DNA of 14,439 nt from Candidatus Njordarchaeota archaeon (lineage in GTDB: Archaea > Asgardarchaeota > Njordarchaeia > Njordarchaeales > Njordarchaeaceae): positions 1 through 14,439 of the forward strand of contig JAHKLG010000022.1 of NCBI GenBank assembly GCA_029856625.1. Direction: 5' to 3'. The notes under the pieces are model-generated. The model was not told where the DNA came from. It saw only the letters and a list, made by a program, of their open reading frames with translations, and searched no databases. This document shows, in pieces, positions 7,036-14,100 of the stretch. Each line of letters opens with the position of its first letter. Position 1 is the first letter of the stretch. The translations under genes were made by a program, and so were the position numbers.

Positions 7036-7638
7036 CTAGATTGTCCTAGCTGAGCCTTTGATTTTTCGTTCTCGTCTAAGCTTAACGGTTGCGCGCATTA
7101 ATTCCACCATTCTGTTAGCGAGTTGATCTACGAGTTCTATTGCTCTTCTGTCATGTCTTATTTCACCCTTCTCAAAAGCGAAACCGGTCACTCCTCTGAA
7201 TCCTAGAATCATTTCATGCTTTAACATGAAGGCGTGAATCGCCGAGATTGCGAGTTCTGAACCATATCCTCTGCCAACGACCATTGCGCCACCAACAATG
7301 TTTCTTAATAGTCCCCTTAAACACCAAGTTCGGTCAATGAAGAGTTTAACACAGGTAGATACATTATTAAAGTAAACTGGGGAAGCAACTATTAGCCCAT
7401 CAGCTTCAATGAGACGGGGGATAAGAATATTTGTCATATCATCCTTAATAGTACAAAATCCCCTGCTCTTGAGACATAACCTACAAGATTTACAGGGGTT
7501 TATCCTCATCCGACATAAGTTAAATACCTCCACACGGACCCCCAATTCATCTAATCGCTTCGTGATCTCTTTGACTAAGAATTCGGTATTCCCTCCTTCA
7601 CGGGGGCTGCCCCAAACACATACAACAAAGAATTTCAT
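7036..7638 (-). CDS. Iron-sulfur flavoprotein (NADPH-dependent FMN reductase family, Isf-like)
   Basis: The 200-residue product has the flavodoxin-like fold of FMN-binding reductases. The phosphate-binding loop is GSPREGGNTEFL (10-21), and the ASPVYFNNVS segment (85-94) normally contacts the isoalloxazine ring. The compact cysteine motif Cys49-x2-Cys52-x2-Cys55-x6-Cys62 matches the C-x2-C-x2-C-x4-7-C cluster of archaeal iron-sulfur flavoproteins such as Isf of Methanosarcina. These are dimeric cytoplasmic proteins that pass electrons from ferredoxin to acceptors such as O2, peroxide or quinone-like compounds. The C-terminal tail is basic. The ATG at 7638 follows GGGGGA by five bases. It lies upstream of the AOR operon on the same strand, but the 301-base gap suggests a separate transcript. 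The physiological acceptor is unknown. Confidence 0.88.
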   Translation of the reverse strand: MKFFVVCVWGSPREGGNTEFLVKEITKRLDELGVRVEVFNLCRMRINPCKSCRLCLKSRGFCTIKDDMTNILIPRLIEADGLIVASPVYFNNVSTCVKLFIDRTWCLRGLLRNIVGGAMVVGRGYGSELAISAIHAFMLKHEMILGFRGVTGFAFEKGEIRHDRRAIELVDQLANRMVELMRATVKLRRERKIKGSARTI

Positions 7639-7724
7639 CTTCTTCCCCCATGGTTATGCCATTAAAATCATATGAATTCGTTTTGTCAAAAATTTCTACT
7701 ATCGCTTTGGCGTTATTTTTTACG

Positions 7725-7786
7725 GTGAGGGGCGGGCTGTAATAGAATATTACTGAGCCAGCGGGAGGAGCAACGAGGCCCGCTCC
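7725..7786. ncRNA. Candidate structured RNA or structured leader (strand uncertain)
   Basis: This stretch is about 61% G+C by hand count, in clearly AT-rich surroundings, and folds well. GTAATA-GAA-TATTAC (7739-7753) is a perfect 6-bp hairpin, extended by GGCT/AGCC (7735-7738 with 7756-7759) around a two-base bulge. GGGGCGGGC (7729-7737) can pair with GCCCGCTCC (7778-7786) over nine pairs, one of them G-U. GCGGG (7761-7765) can pair with CCCGC (7779-7783) instead. Some of these pairings exclude each other. GC-rich intergenic islands are a known sign of structured RNA in AT-rich thermophilic archaea. On the minus strand it could be the 5' leader of the flavoprotein mRNA, with a TATA box at 7795-7801. 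On the plus strand it could be a free small RNA. It matches no RNA family I can name. Confidence 0.4.
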
Positions 7787-7965
7787 ATGAGAAGATATAT
7801 AGAATGGGAAACCTTAAAACTCTTAGCCATGATTCTCCACGCAATACATAGGCGAGCGTATCCAAAATACAGCAAACATAGTCAAAGAAAAATTTTAATA
7901 ATGGTTATGACTAATCTCCTTCTACCCGTCCTCAATTTTTCTGGTACTATCTCCTATGAATATTT

Positions 7966-7973
7966 TATTTATA
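7966..7973 (+). promoter_or_regulatory. Candidate TATA box of the MetRS-beta/isoaspartyl peptidase operon
   Basis: TATTTATA lies about 45 bases before the start codon at 8016. It would put transcription start near 7996 and give a leader of about 20 nt that includes the GGTGAG ribosome site. Confidence 0.4.
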
Positions 7974-8015
7974 CTTTTGATCTTTATTCCTTATGAGTTT
8001 GTTTTGGTGAGATAA

Positions 8016-8357
8016 ATGAGTGAGGAAGAACTATATGACGTTAGCGAATTCTGGAAGTTTAAAATGCGTGTTGGGCTTGTGAAAAGTGCTGAGAGAATTC
8101 CTAAATCACGAAAATTAATCAAATTGCTTGTTGATTTTGGAGACGAGGAACGAGTCATTGTAGCAGGTATCGGTGATCAATACACTCCAGAAGACCTTTT
8201 AGGCAAGAAAATGATCTTTGTGGTTAATCTTAAACCCAAGAAGTTAATGGGTATCGAGAGCCAAGGAATGCTCATTGTAGCTGAGGATGAGAAAACTGGT
8301 AAGGTATATCTCATTACATTAAGTGAGGAAGTACCGGTGGGCATCAAGGTCTGGTGA
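8016..8357 (+). CDS. Stand-alone tRNA-binding protein, methionyl-tRNA synthetase beta subunit-like
   Basis: The 113-residue product is a single OB-fold domain of the EMAP-II/Arc1p/MetRS C-terminal type (COG0073). The pattern runs EFWKFKMRVGLV (11-22), SRKLIKLLVDFG (31-42), VAGIGDQYTPEDL (49-61) and NLKPKKLMGIESQGM (71-85), all typical of the MetRS beta group and somewhat less so of the chaperone-like CsaA. In many archaea this domain is encoded apart from the catalytic MetRS chain. It binds tRNA and may serve several synthetases. The ATG at 8016 follows GGTGAG by four bases. The isoaspartyl peptidase gene begins 18 bases after its stop, so the two probably share a transcript. No catalytic MetRS gene is in the window. 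Confidence 0.9.
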   Translation: MSEEELYDVSEFWKFKMRVGLVKSAERIPKSRKLIKLLVDFGDEERVIVAGIGDQYTPEDLLGKKMIFVVNLKPKKLMGIESQGMLIVAEDEKTGKVYLITLSEEVPVGIKVW

Positions 8358-8360
8358 GTC

Positions 8361-8367
8361 GGAGGGG
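8361..8367 (+). promoter_or_regulatory. Ribosome binding site supporting a TTG start at 8376
   Basis: GGAGGGG lies eight bases before the TTG. The nearby ATG at 8368 is out of frame, and no other good in-frame start exists after the stop of the preceding gene. Confidence 0.55.
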
Positions 8368-8375
8368 ATGGATCA

Positions 8376-9275
8376 TTGAATAGACCAGTCATCATTGTAC
8401 ACGGTGGTGCATGGGATATACCAGATGAGTTTGTTGATGCGCATATTAAGGGCTGTGAGAGAGCGGTATTGGCTGGATGGGATATCTTAAAGAATGGTGG
8501 GTCCGCTCTTGATGCTGTGGAAGAGGCTATCAAAGTTATGGAGGATGATCCTACTTTTGATGCTGGTATAGGATCTTTCTTGAATGAGGAGGGATTTGTT
8601 GAGCTTGATGCATTAATAATGGATGGGGCCTCCCTAAATGCTGGAGCTGTAGCGGGTGTTAGGAGGATAAAAAATCCAATATCCTTAGCCAGAAAAGTTC
8701 TTGAGTTGACAAGTCATATCCTCCTAATAGGAGAGGGTGCCGAGAAATTTGCCAAGAAGATAGGTTTTACACTTATTGATCCGAAAGACTTAATTATTGA
8801 GAGAGAGCTTAAAAGATGGCTCATGATCAAGGAGAAAAAGCTTAAACCCCAAGACTTTTTCTCGGGACGAGAAACTGTTGGTGCAGTAGCTCTAGATGTG
8901 AATGGAAATATAGCCGCAGGGGTTTCAACAGGAGGAATCCCTTTCAAAATGCCTGGTAGAGTGGGTGATACACCTATAATTGGTGCGGGAGCTTATGCTG
9001 ATAATTCATATGGTGGAGTGGCAGCTACTGGTTATGGAGAAGCTATAATGAGGGTTCTTTTGTCAAAAACAGTTATTGACTACTTATCCAGAGGCTTTTC
9101 GGTATCTGAGGCCGCTAAGAAGGCTTTAGAATTAATGTATAGGAAGACTGGTGGGCGGGGAGGAATCATTGTTATTGATAAGAATGGAAATATAGGATAT
9201 TATCACACAACTACTAGAATGGCCTTTGCTTATGTAATTAATGGTCGCTTAAGGAGCGGTATAAAAGTGACTTAA
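8376..9275 (+). CDS. Isoaspartyl peptidase / plant-type L-asparaginase (N-terminal nucleophile hydrolase)
   Basis: The 299-residue protein belongs to the Ntn-hydrolase family that cleaves isoaspartyl dipeptides and L-asparagine after splitting itself into alpha and beta chains. Family marks are VHGGAW (8-13), DAVEEAI (46-52), DAGIGSFLNEEG (62-73), the predicted nucleophile Thr167 in ETVGAVALD, STGG (184-187), GRVGDTP (194-200) and TGYGE (218-222). Arg195 and Asp198 are in the expected substrate carboxylate-binding stretch. Cleavage would fall between Glu166 and Thr167; Gly or Asp is more usual before the Thr. The TTG start at 8376 is the only reasonable one and has GGAGGGG upstream. The gene ends three bases from the end of the convergent DppA gene. 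Its role is probably breakdown or clearance of isoaspartyl peptides from aged proteins, a real need at high temperature. Confidence 0.93.
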   Translation: MNRPVIIVHGGAWDIPDEFVDAHIKGCERAVLAGWDILKNGGSALDAVEEAIKVMEDDPTFDAGIGSFLNEEGFVELDALIMDGASLNAGAVAGVRRIKNPISLARKVLELTSHILLIGEGAEKFAKKIGFTLIDPKDLIIERELKRWLMIKEKKLKPQDFFSGRETVGAVALDVNGNIAAGVSTGGIPFKMPGRVGDTPIIGAGAYADNSYGGVAATGYGEAIMRVLLSKTVIDYLSRGFSVSEAAKKALELMYRKTGGRGGIIVIDKNGNIGYYHTTTRMAFAYVINGRLRSGIKVT

Positions 9276-9278
9276 AGA

Positions 9279-10130
9279 TCATTTCATCATTTTTTGTACA
9301 AGTGAGTCTATTCCTATACCTATTATCATGGCGAGTTCGATTAGCTTATAAGCCTCTAAAATATTCTTCGTTTTAAAAACAACTGTTAATCCATCCACTC
9401 GCTCGGCTCCAGGTATCATCTCCACGATATCAGCGGTATCAGTGGAGTAAAATCCTAACTCAAGAATTATATTATCCTCGATTCTCAGCGGCTTTATCTT
9501 CCTTTCACGAACTTTTTTAATTGCCCTTATTGCTGCTTCTTTGAGCTCTCTCTTTATACTTTTCAGAGTTTTTGTTTTAGCTGACCATCTTGTAATGCCC
9601 TGCTTTGTTATTACCACCTCTATCCCTGGTATAGCGGTTTTTGCTTCCCTACAGATCGCAGCATCTCCTGAGAGCAGAGAAACAGGGATGTTATAAAATC
9701 CAGCTAGCAAAGCGTTTAGATAAAACTCGCTGGTCTCTTTCTGGTTAATTTTTATGTATCTGAAGATCCTACCAGCTATTGTATGATCCATTATAGCACC
9801 TCTTGTACCCTTCCTCGCATGATACCCAATGAAAAAGGCTGTATCATACCCCTCCCATATCCCATGCATCATGCAGATGGGCCGAGGAAAACCACTAACT
9901 ACCTCCACATTCTCTGGAAGATCTTCTATCAGGATGTTTGTCATTCCCCCATGCGAATCCGCCACGGTTATTTTTGTTGCTCCCGCCTCCCTCGCACCCT
10001 CAATAACCGCTAATACTTCTTCAGTTAACCATTTTCTAAAACGTTCATATTCCTTAGAACCAGATAATACATGACTTAAACTAACTACTCCCCCAATACC
10101 CTCCATATCGACGGATATGTATACTTTCAT
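9279..10130 (-). CDS. dppA: D-aminopeptidase, DppA family (M55)
   Basis: The 283-residue product matches the zinc D-aminopeptidase DppA of Bacillus, which removes N-terminal D-amino acids from peptides. The metal ligands of that enzyme (Asp8, Glu10, His60, His104 and a Glu near 133) are matched by Asp8 and Glu10 in VDMEGIGG, His60 in ADSHGG, His104 in GYHARKG and probably Glu135 in SEFYLNA. The catalytic His of the DHT motif is His116. The start is the ATG at 10130: the family begins at MKVYISVDMEG, and GGAGG lies nine bases upstream. A longer open frame reaches back to 10196, but it would overlap the preceding gene. It follows the helical-repeat gene by one base, so translation is probably coupled. 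DppA forms decameric rings in Bacillus. No signal peptide is seen, so it acts in the cytoplasm. Confidence 0.92.
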   Translation of the reverse strand: MKVYISVDMEGIGGVVSLSHVLSGSKEYERFRKWLTEEVLAVIEGAREAGATKITVADSHGGMTNILIEDLPENVEVVSGFPRPICMMHGIWEGYDTAFFIGYHARKGTRGAIMDHTIAGRIFRYIKINQKETSEFYLNALLAGFYNIPVSLLSGDAAICREAKTAIPGIEVVITKQGITRWSAKTKTLKSIKRELKEAAIRAIKKVRERKIKPLRIEDNIILELGFYSTDTADIVEMIPGAERVDGLTVVFKTKNILEAYKLIELAMIIGIGIDSLVQKMMK

Positions 10131-10131
10131 A

Positions 10132-10890
10132 TTAATCTTCCTCCGTCTCCTCGTAAATAAGACCAATTCTAGATAATTTTTCCTCGTAATATTCAATGAG
10201 TTTTCCCAACAATTCTACTTTGGTATAAATATTCGTTACCCTGTTCACTATAATATCCTCAGCTAAATCTAGCCAGTTTTGGTTAAGCGCGAGATAAATC
10301 AATTCTTCATATACTCTATTCCTTACATCTTCGTCTTCCTCCTCCTCAGCTCTTTCTAGTACCCTAAAGAATAAATCTCTTTTTGTTTTTTCATCACAAA
10401 GAACCATAATGTATTCGAGAGCATCCAATAAGATCTCAATATCACTTATTTCTTGGCTCTCAAGCTTATCAATAGTATTAAGGATCATTGAGACCACTTC
10501 CTGAGCCTTATCTATGGCGCGCATATCAATGAGCTCCCCAATAATGTGAAGAAGACCAATTAGCACAACTTCGGGATCCTCTTCGCTTTGAAGGCTTTTT
10601 ATTCCCTCATCGAGAACATCGAATGCTAAATCAATATAGCCCATTCTCCGTAAAGCATTAGCCACATATACGATCTCTAATATTCTCTCATGCGATTCTT
10701 GAATATTGAGAGCCACCCTTAACGCATCGACAAGAGCTTCTCTGGCTTCCTCTCGCAAGCCAATTTTATCTAAATAGCTAGCAAGCTTTCTCAATAATCG
10801 AGCCCTTTCAGAGGGGTCTTCCACACCATGACTACTTCTAATGCACTCCCTAATGATCTCCACAATTTTATCAATAATATTAATTGACAA
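10132..10890 (-). CDS. Alpha-helical (TPR-like) repeat protein, co-transcribed with dppA
   Basis: This 252-residue protein is almost entirely helical. It contains about five helix pairs of 30-40 residues (near 30-61, 70-100, 108-140, 150-185 and 190-218), with the Ala/Leu/Gly spacing of TPR-like repeats, for example LDKIGLREEAREALVDAL. It ends in an acidic tail, EETEED. Such proteins act as scaffolds for other proteins. It has no catalytic motif, membrane segment or signal. I chose the TTG at 10890 because GGGGGAG lies exactly five bases before it; a longer TTG start at 10926 lacks a ribosome site. Its stop is one base from the DppA start, and the DppA ribosome site lies inside this gene, so the two are coupled. 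A role in holding or regulating DppA is inference only. Confidence 0.75.
   Translation of the reverse strand: MSINIIDKIVEIIRECIRSSHGVEDPSERARLLRKLASYLDKIGLREEAREALVDALRVALNIQESHERILEIVYVANALRRMGYIDLAFDVLDEGIKSLQSEEDPEVVLIGLLHIIGELIDMRAIDKAQEVVSMILNTIDKLESQEISDIEILLDALEYIMVLCDEKTKRDLFFRVLERAEEEEDEDVRNRVYEELIYLALNQNWLDLAEDIIVNRVTNIYTKVELLGKLIEYYEEKLSRIGLIYEETEED
10140..10144 (-). promoter_or_regulatory. Ribosome binding site that fixes the dppA start at 10130
   Basis: GGAGG on the minus strand, nine bases before the ATG, lies within the final codons of the helical-repeat gene. It excludes the longer open frame that reaches to 10196. Confidence 0.6.
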
Positions 10891-10895
10891 TTCTT

Positions 10896-10902
10896 CTCCC
10901 CC
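10896..10902 (-). promoter_or_regulatory. Ribosome binding site supporting the TTG start at 10890
   Basis: GGGGGAG on the minus strand, five bases before the TTG. TATA-like sequences upstream are TATATA (10914-10919) and TTTATTC near 10945. The latter would give a leader of about 30 nt. Confidence 0.5.
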
Positions 10903-11039
10903 ATTAGAGAGTCTATATACCCTCAAAATACTGCATCATAACGAATAAATCTCTTTATCCATACAGAATATGAGAATTCTTAAAGCATTCATAAGAAAAA
11001 AATATCCAAAGAACTGCGGGATAGATAGAAAAGGGTTAA

Positions 11040-11073
11040 TCATATTATTATAAAAGATTGATGAATAATATGA
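11040..11073. repeat. Perfect 10-bp inverted repeat with 14-nt loop
   Basis: TCATATTATT (11040-11049) is the exact reverse complement of AATAATATGA (11064-11073). It lies between two minus-strand genes, just after the T-run that follows the surface-protein gene. It may stabilise an mRNA 3' end or be a regulator site. As an all-A/T stem it would be weak in a thermophile. Confidence 0.35.
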
Positions 11074-11074
11074 G

Positions 11075-11085
11075 AAAAATAAAAA
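11075..11085 (-). terminator. T-run terminator of the surface-protein gene
   Basis: TTTTTATTTTT on the minus strand, about 30 bases after the stop at 11115, fits an archaeal T-run terminator. Confidence 0.4.
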
Positions 11086-11114
11086 CATGGATAATGAAAG
11101 GAAGGAATAACGAC

Positions 11115-14100
11115 TTACTTTCGCCTCGCAATACCTAAATATTCCGCAAGTACTTCTCTTACAGCCTCCTCTCTTGTTGGTGCTGGGTACTCGTACTTGC
11201 CTTTCTTGATCGCTTTCATTAGCCGGATTACCTCCCTGACTTCGATTGGCAGTCTGATCCATGAGTAGTACCAGTAGCCAGCAAAGCCTATGGCTGCGAA
11301 AATGGCTAGAAAGATCGGATAGATAACGAGATTCGGATAACGCCTACCAGCAATAACAGTACTACCACCAAGATAATCAACCCGGGCTCCCATCTCAGTC
11401 GTACCGGAGATCTCCGAAATCGCATAAGCCTTGGATGTGTATCCTTTTCTCTGGATCTCATCTACTCTTATTCTAATAGTATAATCTCCCGGCTCTATAT
11501 CTGTCCAATCAATATAAGCCACGTAGACTCCTGGGTTGTCCTCCAGCTCTTTTGCTTCAATTTCCAGTATTAGAGATTCTCCTCGCATCACTTGAACAAA
11601 TACCTTAGCACCACTTATGGGTGTGCCTGTCTCCTTTTCTCTTAGAACGACCTCTACTCTAGTAGTAGCAGTTCCGCTCACAGGATTCTTAAGCACTTTC
11701 GTTGAGGTTCTTATGCCAACTTCCACATTCACAGGATTTACTCGCACCGTTGCATTTACGGGGTATAATGCATAATGAGGCCTATTGAATATCAGATAAA
11801 TCATGTACGTAGTAGTGTTTAGTAGACCACTTCTAACCATTATTATATAAGTTCCATCTCCAAGCTCCACAAAAACTATCGCATCCCCGACATCTGTAAC
11901 CTCTCCTCCCACATAAACCAGCAATACTGGCACAAGACCTTCTATACCAGATTGATTAATCGCATTAATCACTGTAATTGTGAAATTAAGATCATCACCC
12001 CATGTAGCATCAGCAATGGATGGAGCAACCGAAATTACCGTCGGAATCGGTTTAACCGTCACATAAATAACTACTACCGCCTCATCATGATAAGACTTCG
12101 CAAACGCAATCGTGATCGCATAAATGTGACCATCAGCGAGCTTTGAGGCATCAATACGTACGAGATAATAGCCCTGGCCAAGAATCACCTCGACCCCAGC
12201 ACTGACCACGGTATTATTAGTCGTATCTAGAATGGTCACGTTAGGAGACGTCTCTATGAAGACATCATCTCTAGACCTATTATAATAGGCCTTCGACTCA
12301 GCAGACTCTCCCCAGTACAATGTGACGTTTTGCGGCTGGGCATACGCATATGTCTTAACCAAAGTAATGGTCAACGTTATTATTATTGTCTGGGAGACAT
12401 AATGAGGCTTCTCTAACCTTATGGTAATCGTATACGTTCCAGGAGTCAGATGCATGGCGATAGTGTTTATCTCTAATCGATAAACGCCCGTAGCAATTCT
12501 GGTCAGAGAACCGGTTAGAGACCAAGATTCATTAGCTATTGTGAAAGAGGCCGTATCAGCATCTATACCGGCTCCTGTCCTTGAGTCGTTATAGGTTATT
12601 TTTACTGTGCTATTCAAACCCCACTCTATAGTCTCTGTCATCTTCGAAGCTTGCGCCACGGTCGGAATCGGTTTAACAGTTAGTGAAATGTAAAGTGTGG
12701 CAGGTTCATAATGCTGTTTTGCTAGGGTTACTGTGATTACATAGCTTCCCTCTACTCCTAATTCTCCAGCTGGAAGATCTAATAGGTATGTACCATTTTT
12801 CATGTCTGTTAAGTTAGTCGTTATTGAAGGCATTCCCTCCTCCACACCTACAATTGTGCATGAAACCGTCGCTCCTATAATGTATCCCTCAAAATCTTCA
12901 TCATAATAGGTTACTCTTAACCTAATTTGTTCATCATAGTATACGGTTATCTTAGTATCACTAGGCTCTGCAGTCGTTTTTCTGAGATTGATGACAAGAG
13001 TAATCGTGACAGTATGGTTCTCATAATTCTTCTTTCCTGCGAAGACTTCAATGATATATGATCCTTCACTTATAGAGGAGAGATCAATAGTTGCGATCCA
13101 TTGGTTATTTTGAAAACTCATTGGGAATTCACTAATAATTACTTCTCCGGTTAATGCATTCTTTAACTTGTACTTTACCTCAGCATCTCTTATCGGCTCA
13201 GAGAATCTTTCGTCAATATACTGAACCGCTAAGATATACGATTCTTGCCATGGTATCTCTACATAGCTATTGTAATAGATGCTCGTTGGTCTTTGATTAA
13301 TTACTAGTGTGAATGATTTTTCTATAATCTCATAATTTTGCTTTGACGCCTGGATTACTAAGAGATATGAGCCAGCATCTAGAGATGTCAAAATATCCCT
13401 GATTGTGATACTATAGTATCCATCCCCCTGATCATTAAGGGTCAGAGTTATTGTTGTTGGACCATAAATAATGGCCTCTACAGTTGCTCCTGAAATGCCC
13501 ACACCAAGGATACTATCTGTTAGATACGCTCTAATGCTTAGAGACTCGTTCCAGTAAATGACAGGACCTGGTGGATTAAATGTTACATCTAAGGATACTA
13601 ATCTATTCTTTACACTAAGGCCAATAGTTATTGGAGGCGGTTTTTGAAGCGTAGTGTCTTCAGGAGTAGCATTAACGAGGATAGTGTAGCTAGCTCCTCC
13701 CCTTAGATACGTTGTATTAACACTGAATTCGAATCCTCCAGTCGATATAGGCGTCGCGGTGCCCTGTAACTCCGCTTTCTCACTCGAATTCAGAACATAC
13801 CAATATACTGTTCCATTTACACCTTCTCCGGTATCCGTTCTGGTTAGGTTTACCCGAATCGTAATCGTCTCCATCCAATATACTTCATAGAAGGTTAACG
13901 ATTGGAATAGGGAAAGCTTTGTAGCTGGCGATACGGTCAGGATATCTTGGTCAACTAAGTAATATACAACTCCAGTTGGTAATGAAATAGTAACATTAAC
14001 GCTTGGACCCGCTACTTTATACTGCGAAGCCAAAGAGCTATCATTGAAAATGGTGATATTATCCCATCTTTCTGGAGACGTTTTCGTGGCATTAAATGCT

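Larger units (their letters stand above)
7639..8015. other. Intergenic region between divergent flavoprotein and MetRS-beta genes
   Basis: The 377 bases contain a GC-rich foldable island (about 7725-7786), a TATATAT box on the minus strand near 7795-7801, and the likely TATA box of the plus-strand operon near 7966. A 69-codon open frame starting at 7787 has no ribosome site at a proper distance and runs over the promoter, so I do not call it a gene. Confidence 0.5.

Noticed and set aside
7725..7786. The GC-rich island as a tRNA gene
   Set aside because: No T-arm consensus, no seven-base acceptor stem at tRNA spacing and no anticodon arm.
7787..7996. Open frame of 69 codons in the flavoprotein/MetRS-beta gap
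   Set aside because: No ribosome site at a useful distance, it begins at the edge of the GC-rich foldable island, runs over the TATA box of the next operon, and has no recognisable protein character.
8177..8533. Minus-strand frame of 118 codons opposite the MetRS-beta and peptidase genes
   Set aside because: Antisense to two well-identified genes, and its composition (many Ser, Pro, Thr) is that of a shadow frame.
10936..11262. Minus-strand frame of 108 codons overlapping the end of the surface-protein gene
   Set aside because: Its first half is an alternative reading of the surface-protein C-terminus and its second half is AT-rich intergenic DNA read as Phe/Tyr/Ile; no good start.
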